Shown here piece by piece: positions 12,701-25,246 of a stretch of 64,000 bases of DNA (positions are counted from its first letter, which is position 1; the number at the start of each line of letters is the position of its first letter). Location of the stretch: positions 6,392,349-6,456,348 of the forward strand of contig CM056553.1 in the NCBI GenBank assembly GCA_029721515.1. The letters are read 5' to 3'. This DNA is from Synanceia verrucosa (lineage: Eukaryota; Chordata; Actinopteri; Perciformes; Synanceiidae). A program made the translations under genes and the position numbers. Under the pieces are notes generated by a model that worked only from the letters and a program-made list of their open reading frames with translations, did no database searches and was not told where the DNA came from.

Positions 12701-15557
12701 ACCAAAAACATCAGTTGACGCTATGAATAATTAGTGAAATATTAATGTAAATAAAACGTGGTTTGTTTGTGTAATTTAATTGCTTAAAACCTTAGTTATT
12801 TGGCATACTGCACTGACATTCAAGTGTATGTGCCACTGTTATAAATACATAAATAGAAGAATCAATCCCTCTGTGTTGGTATTTCCCTTAGTTGCTAAAG
12901 CTAATCTGTAGGTGAGAACAACTTCAACACTTTTACATGCCAGTTATTCCAGAAACTGAATTCAGGACTTCAAACACGCCATGTTTGTTCTCGTTGAATC
13001 TGTTTTACGCAGATGATCCATCCATATTTTGACAGACTCCAAAAAACACTTCCAGCTTGCTTATCAAGGTTTCCAGACAAAACACAGACAATCATTTTCA
13101 GATGTCATTTTTACAGCTCTTTACATACGCACACAAAAACTAATCCGCACAAAGTGTCCGACATTACTCAAAGGTACCTTCAGAAATGCCGTTATCGTGG
13201 AGTACAGTCAGAGGACACCCTGCCTTCTGCTGCTTATCTCCGCTCTCTTCAGTGTGGGTGAGTGTTTGCTGGAGGGAGGCGAGTGGAGCTGCAGAGGTTG
13301 TGTTGGGCCCCGGAGCCTCTCGTAACTGGACATTGTCAAGTGGGGTCACCGGCAGGGCCAACCCACGAGCTCACCAGGAATGCAGTCGTCTTATCAGTTG
13401 TAAAGGAGCTTGAAACCATCTGAAAGAAAAGCAAACGTCTCCGTAGGAAGACACAGACGAGATATATTTTTCTTCTTCGCTCCGGTTGGCAGATTTAAAG
13501 CTGCCAGTGACTCCGACTGTCATGGAGGCTGTGATTTAAGACGTTTCCCTTTTTATCCCCCAAACTCCCTTTCTAACAATATTTAGATAGATTTATATAA
13601 CACAACGATAATGGTGATTGTTCATCTACCAAGACAGTAGCTAAAGAAGCCTCAGGCTCCATTCTGCTTTTTTTTACATTTGTAACTGGGAAATAAAAAG
13701 ATATCTGTCTATCTAAGATATAATTAACAGTACATCCCCAACGCAACTTAGTGAAAACAGAAATCCTGTAAGAAAACAGTGACAGTATTTAGTTGTTCTC
13801 TAGCATTAGTCCATATGTTATGAGCTGTAAGCTAATTACTTTGTAAAGCTGATGATCAGTTGAATTTGAAAAGATGTTTTAATCTGAAAATGCACTAAAC
13901 TTAAGTTGCAATTTGCGAGAAATAAATCAAGATTACTGCACTTTTATGGAATAAACGTGTTTTCTTTCTTTCTTTCTTTTTCAAACTGCACAGTGAATCT
14001 CAGTCAATTAAACCTCAATAAGACAATGCAAATTAATTAAACTGTCACTGACAGCAAACTAATGTAGATAATAAAATGCAGATTAAATTTAGGATTTGTT
14101 TGGACTTTATTGGTTGGATAAGCAATCTGGTGACGAGAGAGAACTGACAGATTAACTGATAAATTGAATAATCTGCAGATTAATCAACAACGTAAATAAT
14201 GATTAGTTGCAGCCAGACCAATAATCATTGTTTTGTTTGTTTGCATTTTTCAGAAAAGTGAAACTACACTCATTAAGTGTTGAAATGTTCATAATAAAGG
14301 TGAATTTATTTGTATACCAGAACTGTTAATCATTCACGAGACACAAAGCATAGCTTAGAAAGAAAACGACTGAGTTGAGTTTTGCGCTACAAATAAAAAA
14401 AGTTTTCAATTTTTTTCTATTTTCTATCAGCTGTGAATTCGCCATACTCCAACTGCCTTTCTCATCCCATAATCCCTTGCTCTGTCTCCTCCTTGGCAAG
14501 CCTGGCCAATCAAAGACCCTAAAGGTTGAGTGATGGCTGGTAGGATGAACCAATTACCGTGGTGATGACTGAAACCCTCCCCACAAACAGCCAAGTCACT
14601 AAATCGCTGACTTGTTGCTCAGCGGGAAGCAAGTGCTGGTGGATTAGCGCTGCAGCAAACAGGCACAAAGGCCAACCCAGCTGGGGGCTTTGACCCCGTG
14701 GGGGGGAGTAACACCTCCATGTGAACGTCATAAAAAACAGGCTAAAGGAGGAGGTAAAGGAAGCATCCTTATACTGAGCTGATCAGCAGCTTTGCATTGC
14801 AAAGACTGGCGCAGCGACGCCGTTGGATGGTTGTGACCTCGTCGTCATGGTGCTCCAAGTTGACAAACCTAAATCCTCCAGCTCACAGAGAGCAGACGTA
14901 TATATAGACTCAATCTGGTCTGTTCTTTAAGTCATCTTCACAGGAATAAAACAGGGCATGTGTGGTCATATAGTGAAGTCGACAACAAACAAACATGTTT
15001 TTCTGTAACACCAGGACCTGCTGCACCCACCTGACATGGGACCATCAGAGGAGCGAGGCAGGTGTGGCTTTGATGGAGTAGCAACAAAAAGAGGTCATCC
15101 CTTCCGGAGGCCTACCTAGCAGGTTTTAATTGGATTGGAAGTCATACTGTGACAGAGCGGATATAGTAAGAATAGAGCACTAAAAAGGAAAAAGTGGGCT
15201 TCAGTAGCACAGGATATCAGACAGAATTGAAGGTGTTATGAGCTGTTACTTAAGTCTTCAAGATCTTTCTTTAGGGGTTGAATTTTATGACACTTAAAAT
15301 ATATATTTACCCCAAGCATTTGTTTCTTGTTAATCTGAATACAAATACTATTAACGCAACATTTTAGCAACAAATAGAGAGAATACTACTAAACGAACCA
15401 ACAGTACAATAGAATTAGTGTTGCTTACACATGAAATAAACAACAAAAAATACAATAATATGAAAAAAAATTACATGCAATCACAGTATTAACAAAAATC
15501 AAAAGGTCCACTAGTCTTATAATATAAATTAAAGTCAGTATATGTAGTATTTAGTTA

Positions 15558-15959
15558 TTAACTCATTGAGTGTCAATCGTTTTAAAACAGAAAATGCCTT
15601 GTGCCAGTGTTTTTGCCTATTTTGAGTCATTTTTAAGACCTACAGAATATTTTGTACTATGACTCTGAAAACACTGAATAGCTCAAATGAAAGAAGAGAC
15701 TCTCTATTTCATCATGAAATAAACTGTTTGTTTTTATCTTGTTCCATTCTTGTGTTATCAGAGGTAGAGTAGAGGCCACTTTCACCAAAATCACCACTAT
15801 TGATCCAGTTTATTTTGCTCTCTAATTGCGATCGTCTCCACTTCCTGCTTTGATCTCTGTGGTGTATACCGTCGACAAATCACAGAAGCTCCAATATTAC
15901 TCACAGGCCAAAAAAAACACTGTGACATAAATATACCTCAATGGCACTGACAGAGTTAA
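15558..15959 (+). mobile_element. TTAA-flanked miniature element, copy A
   Basis: 402 bp bounded by TTAA on both sides (15558-15561, 15956-15959), with inverted ends TTAACTCATTGAGTGTCA and TTAACTCTGTCAGTGCCA. The body includes GAAAGAAGAGACTCTCTATT and CTTCCTGCTTTGATCTCTGT, shared with copies B to E. TTAA duplication suggests a piggyBac-like origin. It has the short right terminus with a single GTGCCA box. No transposase is encoded. Confidence 0.75.
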
Positions 15960-18065
15960 CCAACATGCAAAACTTACCAATTAAGATGTGATTTAAATTA
16001 AATTGTGAATTAATTTAAAGTCAGGTGGTCGCAGTCGGTTCCATCACTTTGGTTTAAGAGAGTTCAGATACCTGTTTTGATGAGTTGTCCTGATGAAAAG
16101 TTTTCACTTCAAGCTCTTCTGCCAGGAATTAACGGCACCGTTCACATTCACACCGCTGTCAGAGTTTATAAATGATTATGACTTTCATCTGTTTTTATGC
16201 TGTTGCCACAAACCAATATCTCTTGCAGAAAATTAAATTGGTGTTTTTATCCTCACTTGAGTTCAAATTTGACTTGGTCAAGTGTTTTATGAGAGTTGTC
16301 TGATGCAAACTGCATCAGATACTAACTTGTAATCATAAGGTTGAATTTATACTTTATATGTATTAATGCACATATCATTTTAATGTGACTGCATGTGTAT
16401 GCATTGCACATTACATGCCATGTACGTCTCAACACACAGACACCAAATTACACCAGACAACATACCTATCAGCATCACGCTAAACAAATTGCCACCTAGC
16501 TGACCTCCGGAGACAGAACATGTAAACACATGGAGAGATGTGTACATTACACATTTGGACACACATTTTCCTTCACTCTAATGACCATTACAGAGATAAA
16601 TTAGAGTGCTTGTCTCCATGGTTCCTATGTGTGCTTTGCATTTTCCAATTAGCATGTAAAGAAGTAAAAGGTTTTACCCTCTAAAATATGCATGCAACAA
16701 AACAAAGAGCTGGAACATGTTGTGCATGAATTTCACGTTTTTTGTGTTGCAGTAATACCGGAAAAGCAGCTTGAAGGCTAATATGACAACGTACTTAAGA
16801 GGAGGTCAAGGAGCCAACTTTTCCATGTGTTTTCTTCACTGTTTTTTTCTCACTGAAAGGTGAACACGTTTTGACATAATATCATGATAACACATACTAT
16901 TATTCATGTATCAATGTTTCCGTGCTTTCTTTAGCACCCATACTGATGTGTTAAAGTCGTAAAAAGTCAGTTGACTTAAAGTCAATCCATATTCATGAGG
17001 ATATGTTTTGCGTATTCACATGACTTTCTCATTGTGCAGGTTAATATAATGGGAAATGTATTGTAAGTAGCCTCTCTTTCAAAATGATTGATAGCATAAA
17101 AGTTGAAGGTCTTGGATCCTCTTGTACTTTGGAGAGATTGGATCCTGAACTGCAGGTTTTCCAAAGAACTGTTAGTTTTAGACGTGTTATTCAGGGCAAT
17201 GATGACGCACCTAAAGTCCTGATTTCAATGTCTAATATTTAATGCAAAAGTGGCCCAGAATTCGGAGGTGTGCTGGCACTGCCGGGCCATGGCGTCCTGC
17301 TGAGCCAGAAGCCTGAGCGATGAGCTGCACAAGCGCCAAGGCTCGTCTCCTTGCAGAGGCAAGCAGGGCCTCATCTGTGACTGAGTGGGTGCTAGAACGC
17401 CAAGCGGAGAAGTGCCGGGTCACGGTAAAGGTTAACAAAATCAAGGCGGGGAATTTACGAGCGTCCGTGCTTCACAAGCGATGTCGCCAGCAGCGAGGGG
17501 GGGGGGAGTGTAAAAGACAAGGGTGGATGAGAGGATTATAGAGTGTGTGCGAGCATGTGTGTGGACGTGATGTGTGTTTGTGTGGATTTGGTGGTGGGAT
17601 CCTCGCCTACTTTGCAAGCAACACATTGTGACAGAATGATGAGGGTCCTTTGGCGTGAGTGTGTGTTCACTTTACACACTGTTGGGTTAGTTGCACTCGG
17701 TAAACTGACTAAAAGCAGCTGGACCTGAGACGACATGTACATTATTAGTCAACGTATGCCATCATCTGTCAATTGCTCATTTTAATTTGATCACACACAG
17801 TTTATCTGCTTGAACATAAACTAAATTTATACTTTATAACAAACATGTCAAGTGTGGAAGGATTACAGTTATCCCTAAAAAGTCAAAATGAGCCGCACTG
17901 TGTTAAGGAGCTACTTCATTCAACTGGTTCTATAAATTGAACAAGTTCTGATGGGTCTGACCCTGAACTGATGAGTAACTTGTTACTGATGAGTAAAGAA
18001 GTTGACATAGCCACTGTGCCGTCACCCATTGATTTGTGGACTACTTTTTTGAAATCTACTTACCC
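15960..18065. other. Noncoding sequence, no gene seen
   Basis: AT-rich unique DNA between mobile elements. The only structural feature noted is a 21-bp palindrome at 16299-16319. Short open frames near 17.2-17.7 kb overlap on both strands and have no recognised domains. Confidence 0.5.
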
Positions 18066-18418
18066 CTAATTTCCTCTGGATGCGGAACGACGCCGATGTG
18101 CCGACGCCTGTAGAAATGAATCGACAGAGCTTCTATTTTTGTCGGACATCGGAGCACGGCCATGAATTCAGCGCAGAGCAGATGGTGTGGGACAGGAAGA
18201 CATGTACAGACACAAAGTAAAACATCAAAATAAAATAATCTGTGTTAGCGGCGGATCATATAATCAATTTCCTTCAACTCAGTGGACACAGGGTGGTACT
18301 CTTTCACTGACGCTCTGCGACAAACTGCTATACTGCACAATTATACGTGAATTGGCAAGATCTCGTTAGTCAGGACATCGACGGACGTTGGCGTCGTTCC
18401 ACATCCAGTGGAAATTAG
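18066..18418. mobile_element. TIR element with 29-bp inverted ends
   Basis: Left end 18066-18094 and right end 18390-18418 are inverted copies differing at 2 of 29 positions; they begin CTAATTTCC and reach GGAACGACGCC. The 353-bp body has no transposase frame. If the flanking TA is the target site, this would be a Tc1/mariner-type miniature element; no longer duplication was found, so the superfamily is open. Confidence 0.7.
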
Positions 18419-18496
18419 TCTGGTGAAGTCTGGTGTTTTGACCATCGCCATCTTGTTTTTTGCCACCTGATGTGACACAAGAGGGTGGTTTACAAC

Positions 18497-18640
18497 CAGT
18501 GTTGTGCTAGTTACTGAAAAATAATACGTAATTACAGTTAGTAGTTACTTAATTCAAAAAGTAACTCAATTACTTTGTTGATTACTTACACCAAAAAGTA
18601 AATGCATTACTGTTAAAAGTAACGTTTACTTCCTCTTTAG
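18497..18640 (+). mobile_element. Fragment of AGTTACT-rich DNA transposon
   Basis: Begins CAGTGTTGTGCTAGTTACT and continues with many AGTAACT/AGTTACT boxes. From memory this is the end of a very common nonautonomous hAT-like repeat of fish genomes (CAGTGTTGGGNAAGTTAC). No second end was found, so it appears truncated. Confidence 0.55.
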
Positions 18641-21420
18641 GACCTTGGGGAGTGAGGGTTTGCCTCATGGTGTGTTCACTGGAAGTCGGAACTTGGAGCT
18701 CTCATCAACGTAACTTCAAAGTTCTTCCAGCCTTACAGATGTACAACAAAACATGTAGCTACTGTTTATGTGAGTAGCAGATAGCATGAATTCTACGTCA
18801 GGTTGATTCATCCAACTTTCCGAGGTGGAGATCCGACTTCAGGGAGGTTCTAATTTAAATTCTCACTTAGAGCCTGGAAATTCTTGAAATGCTGACATTT
18901 GTGCACAACATGAATGCACCATTATTATAAACGTTCAAATGCCGGGTTCCCAATGCTGCTGTAATGACATTAATCCTCTGTTTTACTGATGATGTTTGTG
19001 ACCTTATGCTGGGAAAGTGGGGGATGGTACCCTGTTTTGTTGTCTATTCGATTCTAAATTGGATCATAATTTACTAAATGAACATATTGCTGACCTAAAA
19101 ATAGAGACCCATACGGAAATGAAACAGAAAGAAAAACTTATGACTAACTTATATGATTTACTCTTGAAAGTGGCCACTTTTACATTCTTCTCATACAAGA
19201 TAATAAAAAGAACTATAAGGATATTGTATGTATCATATACTATTCTGATAAATACCCAAATCATACAAGTTCATTTAGTTTAAATTTACTAATTTCATAC
19301 AAAGGAGATACAAATTTTATAAGATTTAGCTATATCTTTTCCATATGGGGATTGAGACCATACACTAATGTTTACAATGTTACGCTCTTACATATTATTT
19401 CAATTCATTTCTTTTTCAGGTGACCAGGCTGCTTTAATACTCCCTTTGGTTGTAAAAGTTGCCTCATCTGCAGATGAATATGTCAACCTTCAACTTAACT
19501 TTAAGTCACCAAAAGTGTTTTCTGGTTGCTCTGTGGCACTGAAGCGACATGAGTTCAATCTTTCTCACATTAAAGTTACACTTGATGGATCTGCTCACAG
19601 CAAACCGTTTCAGACTGTCATTGTGTGACTAAAACACTATCTAAATTTCAAGATACTGACATGCAATAATGTGAGAAACACTTCCACACATCACCAACAC
19701 ACACACACACACACACACTGTACAGATAAGATGCCTTGTCTGTGTTTCACGGCCGTCCATAAGTGGAGCAGGGGCCCTAGATTTTGGGAGACAACCAACC
19801 GATAGGACACTTCATCACGGTGGTCTGTGGAAGGTTCTCAGCTCTCTTCCCCGCTGATAGCTCCAGTTTGTCTGGAAGAGGTTATAGTTTGTGATAGTCT
19901 GGCAGAATCATGGATTTGTCTCCTCAGACCAGTTGGAAACCATACAATGTATCAGGTTCTAGCAGCATGTGGTTTCAATTTGATCCCTCACAAAACTGCT
20001 TTCATTTCTCTTGATCAATGTCAAACTACTAATGCTATTATTCCACACATTATCAAAGTAACAACAGATGATATAAGTGGTTGACTTCCAACCAAGCAAA
20101 CGGCTGTGGGTTGACTGTTCGCGGTTAATGGCGCATCATATTCTGGCTCTTTTTTTGTCCTCGCCACATGTGAGGACCTTCATCATTTTCACATATAATA
20201 ACACAGAGCATTGGATTTCCCTTTCTTGTTTTTACAAAGCCACCCCTGAGCTTATTGCACAGTGGGCATCAGTCTGCCCGTCCATCTCACCAGCTGTGGT
20301 GCTGATGGCCAGTCTAATTCAAGCAATATTTTGAGTTTCCAAAAAACTGTGGGGGAGAGTCTGTAGCTGATGGCTCCACCCTGGGCTGAGCACCATCCAT
20401 CTATCCCCCTTCCCGTCGCCTGCCGCCCCTCTGCTGAGCGCTGCCGCACTTGAGATCCATTCGGGGAGCATATTTGCCAGATGACAGCGTGCTCTGTGTA
20501 CCATCCATTATGGCTAAGGCAGATACATTGTCATCAGGAGCCTCTCACGCTGGCATAAATCCACGGTCAACAGTAAGTCTAGGTCAAGTGATTTATACAC
20601 AGGGGCACGTCCACGTACATACACTCGCCCCCTCTCTTCTACACATAGAGGCATGTTCAAACGCACATCTGCCCCAGGCAAACTGTGGAAACCTGTTACT
20701 GTACTCACAAGGGCTGTAATGGGAGTCTTGTTTAAAGTACAGAGAAATCTGGCGGAGGTCACTTTTTGAGGAAATGCAGATCCCGAGGAAGTGAGTGCTA
20801 GCAGTTCTCCTCCTCCCTACTCCTCTTCACAGAGGAGGAGGTGGTATAGTGTGAATCGCACAGACACTTTTATACTCACGTATTTAACACGTGCATGCAT
20901 GCAGCTTGGAAGCAGAGAGCTGCACATGGACAAGGGAAGATGAAGTGCTAAGCGTGTTGACTGTACTTGACCATAATCTCTGGATGAGAATTGAGGAGAT
21001 GCAGTGTGCGTCTCAAAAGGCTCACTTGTGACACGTCTGCAGAGCCCCTGGTAATACTCCCACATTACAATATTCCAGAGAGGGACATTCACACGTGAGT
21101 CAATTGGTTTTTGTTCTCAAGGCCACAGCAGTTAAATGAGCACACAGCCACTGTGACTGAGTCACTCGGTCAATAAAAGGGTGTGCTCCGGTGTCAAAAT
21201 TCCCATATGAATCTTATCAACTAAAATAATATCGCCGAATGTAAGCGCCGCAGCTTAAGTAGGGGTTTAAGGGGTTTCTAAAATAGCCAAATAATGTAGA
21301 TTCCATCATACCAAAGACAGGAGTATTGGCGCTCTGTCAAAGTCGGGTCACAGCAGGGATATGGACTGATCTTTCTGATGTTGTCATCTGTCTGGTCTTT
21401 GAAAAATACGACTGGCAGGT
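18641..21420. other. Noncoding sequence with several unassigned plus-strand open frames
   Basis: Short plus-strand frames occur at 19368-19628, 19827-20084 and 20077-20334. None has a recognised domain, they share no splice logic and each closes with stops. A CA microsatellite lies at 19696-19718, and a short CTCC/GAGG hairpin-forming stretch at about 20805-20841. No gene is supported. Confidence 0.45.
19696..19718. repeat. CA microsatellite
   Basis: Uninterrupted (AC)n of about 23 bp. Confidence 0.9.
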
Positions 21421-21748
21421 CAACGTGATCTCATCCCTACTCGTCATATTTCGGCGCTTGGGCAGAAGACCCTTTTGGCGTCTTGATGCAGAAGGTTTGA
21501 GCATGGTTGGACGTTAGGTTTAGGTAACAAAGCCATAAGTACACTTCACATGTCCTGAAGAGACATCACACAGGCCTCCTTAGTGAATGGTCCTCCTGCC
21601 CTTAGCGGACCTCTGGCCTTTTGCAAATGCATTGATCTCAGCATCTAATAATGAGACAGATTTACATGTGCCATGTGCATCAGTACCAAGACGCTGAGGG
21701 CCGAAGCCCAAGCGTCGGTATTTGCCACCCTTGGAGTGAGACCAGGCC
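21421..21748. mobile_element. TIR element of the TCTCA / CGCTTGGGC family, copy 1
   Basis: The left end contains GATCTCATCCC and TTTCGGCGCTTGGGC; the inverted right end contains GGTCTCACTCC and AATACCGACGCTTGGGC, so imperfect inverted repeats of about 40 bp enclose about 330 bp. The ends match a teleost dispersed repeat known from memory. Exact borders and target duplication were not resolved. The open frame starting at 21673 runs through its right end and is therefore not a gene. Confidence 0.6.
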
Positions 21749-22289
21749 GGACAGTTGCTTGTCTTAGTCGTAGTCCTCACAGCACCCCTGTTGTACATCA
21801 TCAGACTTCAACAATATTGACTTCTGTTGAAGAGCTTAGCTGTCAAGCTTTTATTTTGTTAAGGGATCAAGGTCCTTCATGTTCTTACCTAAATATAACT
21901 TTAGTCCATTGCACGTTTGAAATTGCTCGTGCAGGTGGTATTTCATTTATGAGAATGCTCGAGACCCAGAATTCCTCGGCTTGACCGCTGGGCTTAGAGG
22001 GATTATCTGTTGAATTTGTGTTTTACAGCAGCTGTTAGTGAGAAGTTGCCAGGGGTCTAAAAGTGGATGCGAAAGCACTCCACCAATTGTGCCGTGTGGT
22101 TTGTCTGTAAACTTGTCTTGAAAATTTGCCATTACTCGTATATTTTATTTATATTTAACAAACGTTGCATTGCTGCTTGACATCATTCATGTCGAAGGTT
22201 TTGATTTAAAGGGAATGGAAATAAAAATGTGACACCAGCGCCTCGCTGCGTGATAGGGGGTCATATCAGACTACACCCAAAATTAAACG

Positions 22290-22500
22290 TCCTTAACCCT
22301 GTCTCCGAGAGCATCGAATTTATCTTGTGCATGTCTGCGTTGATAAAGATCTCCTGCAAGATGAGGCAGCACCTCTTACGTCACTGGAGATTTTGATTTA
22401 CGAGGCAGGAGGAGCCACGATTTACAACCTGTTAATGCCCACTCGGATGCTTAGATTGCCATCGCCATTCATAAGAGGCCATCAGACCAGGACTAAGTGA
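22290..22500. promoter_or_regulatory. Candidate conserved noncoding element
   Basis: Unique, moderately GC-rich block with motifs such as GTTGATAAAGATCTCC (GATA-like), TTACGTCACTGG (CRE-like) and ATTGCCATCGCCATTCATAA. It stands out from surrounding AT-rich sequence. Inferred only from appearance. Confidence 0.2.
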
Positions 22501-23469
22501 GACCAGGATGGAAATGTCACCTGCGTGCACAACCTTATACGCCCCAGAGTCCTTCTCAGAACTGTAAACTCTATCTTACACGCCTCTGACCACTTCCATC
22601 GATGGCTTATGGCACAATCCCACTAGCAATACAGTAAATCAAACTGCTATCTAAAGTAGAGGGACTCAGCTTTACAGCGCTGGGCAGCGACATATGGGAA
22701 ATCCCCAGCACTGCAATATACCAATGGAGATCCAACAAGACCATAAAGGTCACAAGCTACACTTGGCAAACTGCTCTTGGATTTCTGTTACATGGTGTGC
22801 AAGCAAAGAGGAAGCTGAGCACCGGGCCCCTTGAGCAAGAAAAGCCTTGTTGACAGAGTTTAAATAATTGAAAGCCAATCGGCTCTGTAAATGAATATTG
22901 GGTAAACCCAAGAATATCAGAAATCCTGCTTCTGTCTTGCCTCTGAAATTGCTTAACCTGTGAATGAAGTGTGTTTAGGGCCCATAATCCAAGAAGAATT
23001 ATAGTGATAACTCGTCTATAGTACAAGAAAATAAAAGCTTTTTGGCTCATCAGCGTTCGGTGTGTATTATATAGACGTCTGAGCTTTTGTGCATTCAAAG
23101 GTTCACAGTGTAAATATATTGGCTTTCTCAAATGAATCAAAGTTTCCGGAAAAAAAAAATTGAGTGTATTTGTTATCTTGCACTGGGACATCAAGGCCTC
23201 CCTGGTTTAATGTGACGTTTATGCTGATGGATACAGTGTTTTTGTTTGTGGGTCTTGAGTTGCTTTGGCTTTGTAACCAAAGTATTGGATCTTTCAAAAT
23301 ATCTTTCACAACGGTCACAAAGAAACATGGTTTAAGTGCAACTTTTACGACGGCCTCATGATTCTTTAGTCACTGGGTCCTTGTTAAACAAGAGAAAAGT
23401 ATTATTTTATCATAATAAAGGACAAAATTGTTCCAAAATTGTCTTGAGCTTGTAGGACATTGTTTTTTA

Positions 23470-23834
23470 AGTCATTTTCATGATGCATAGAATATTTTGT
23501 CCTATATTTCTGAAAACACTGAATATCTCAAATGAAAGAAGAGACTCTGTTTCATCATGAAAAACATTTGTTTTTACCTTGTTCCATTCTTGTTTTATCA
23601 GAGGTCACTTTCACCAAAAATGTCGCTTTTTGTCCAGAATCTGTCCATTTTGCTCTCTAATCATGATCTTCTCCACTTCCTGCCTGGCGTATACCATCTC
23701 TTTATGCTCTGACTACATCTCCCAGAAGCCCCAACATTACTCACAGTCTGCAGGAGACCGTGATTGGCGACCTGCTGCTGAAAAAACACTTTGATGTCAA
23801 AATACATCAATGGCAGTGAAATGTTGAGAATTAA
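23470..23834 (+). mobile_element. TTAA-flanked miniature element, copy B (5' truncated)
   Basis: Homologous to copies A, D and E through AATATTTTGTCC, GAAAGAAGAGACTCTG and CTTCCTGCCTGGCGTATACC, ending near TTAA at 23831-23834. The left terminus cannot be recognised. It shares the short single-box right end of copy A. Confidence 0.65.
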
Positions 23835-24891
23835 GCTGAAAGCTCTGACAGCGCTCCAGTATTACACAATTTTTATGTTTGATTTGATATAATATGACCT
23901 CATCACTGGACATATCTGTTATTTCTCATATCTGTGACATAATGAGATGTTATTATTTGTGTCCTGAGCTGTATCTGTATTCCAGTGTGGATGTGGTTTG
24001 CAGCCTCCAGCAGTGATGTGTCTGCAGCAGCTGGCCGCTCTACTGTGCCTGTCAGACCCCCCCCCACCAGGGAAGCATCCTCTGAGTAATGACACATAGC
24101 CGGGCCCATGTTCAACGTCCCGTCACTTATTGTGACATGAATCTCCTTTGCTATGTGTGATCGATCTATTTATTACCCTGTTTATGTAAAGCCAAGCAAA
24201 GTCTCCTGACGTGGGATTTCTTCAGCCTGAAATATCAATGGCCATCACTCACTTTTTATTGCTTTTTTTTTCTTCTTGTCCTTTCTACTCTTGTGGCATT
24301 TGTTCTGTGGTGTATGGGGGGAGGATATAAGATATGGAACAACGCTGCAGAAGATCTACAGGTATAATGTGTGTGCATATCTAGTGAATTCATGGTGTTT
24401 GCCAAGAGCCAAGAATAGAAGTCGCATAGCTGGATCAGGTCAGCGTAATATTTTCACACATTACTTATTATACTTACATATTCTACATTTTGATATAAGC
24501 CACAATAATATTAGGCTACTGTTTTTTTTATAATTTTTAATTTTTATCTGTTATAAAAACATTTTATTTTTGTAACATTAATTTAGCATGAAAAATAGAT
24601 ACCTTACTGCAATCAAACTCTGAATATAATTCTTATTATGAATATTTAGCTCAGCAATGAATTTAACAAAGCGTAAGTTTTAACATTTCAGCATGGAGGA
24701 ACGAAGCAATGTGCTAGTTGTGTAGCCCTGTTGTGTTTGGGATATGTGTTTTAGTGACGTGTGACATGTTTTTTTGTGCTTTTGTTGTGTTGTCTCCGTT
24801 TATATTTCACTTAGGTACTTATTTTAAGCCCTACCGTAACATTTTTCTTAAACAAAGTAGGGTGTATTTTGCCTAAATCGAACTGCAACAA

Positions 24892-25246
24892 TTAACACTT
24901 TGAGTGCCATTGACATATTGTGACTTAATTTAAAATTCAGTGGTTGAGTGCCATTGATGTAATAATATGTCAAAGTGTTTTTTCAGCAGTGGGTTGCCGA
25001 TCGCAGTCTCCCACAGCCTGTGAGTAATATTGGGGCTTCTGGGATTTGTAGTCCGGACATAAAGAGAGAGTATACACCACAGAGCTCAAAACAGGAAGTG
25101 GAGACGATTGCGATTGGAGAGCAAATCGAACGGAATTTGGACATAGTACAAAATATTCTGTGGGTTTTAAAACATGACTCAAAATGGGCAAAAACGCTGG
25201 CACAAGGCACTTTGTTTTATAAAACAACTGGCACTCAAAGAGTTAA
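24892..25246 (-). mobile_element. TTAA-flanked miniature element, copy C (internal deletion)
   Basis: 355 bp with TTAA at both borders (24892-24895, 25243-25246) and inverted ends TTAACACTTTGAGTGCCA and TTAACTCTTTGAGTGCCA. Opposite orientation to A, B and E. The central GAGTCTCTTCTTTCATTTGA block shared by A, B, D and E is missing. It has the long terminus with two GAGTGCCATTGA boxes about 50 bp apart. Confidence 0.78.

Larger units (their letters stand above)
2411..15557. other. Noncoding desert, no gene seen
   Basis: Thirteen kilobases of unique AT-rich DNA with scattered poly-A/T runs, a TA repeat at 9759-9794 and a short TTTC run near 13960-13981. Open frames are short and lack recognised domains. 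Candidate regulatory stretches are listed separately. Confidence 0.55.

Noticed and set aside
19017..20334. Chain of plus-strand open frames that could suggest a multi-exon gene
   Set aside because: Peptides match no family I know, frames end in stops without matching donors and acceptors, and a CA microsatellite lies between them.
21673..21984. Plus-strand 103-codon frame
   Set aside because: Its start lies in the inverted end of a mobile element and no domain is visible.
22757..23194. Longest open frame in the desert (145 codons, minus strand)
   Set aside because: No recognisable domain, no splice partners and AT-rich low-constraint composition; such lengths are expected by chance in 64 kb read in six frames.
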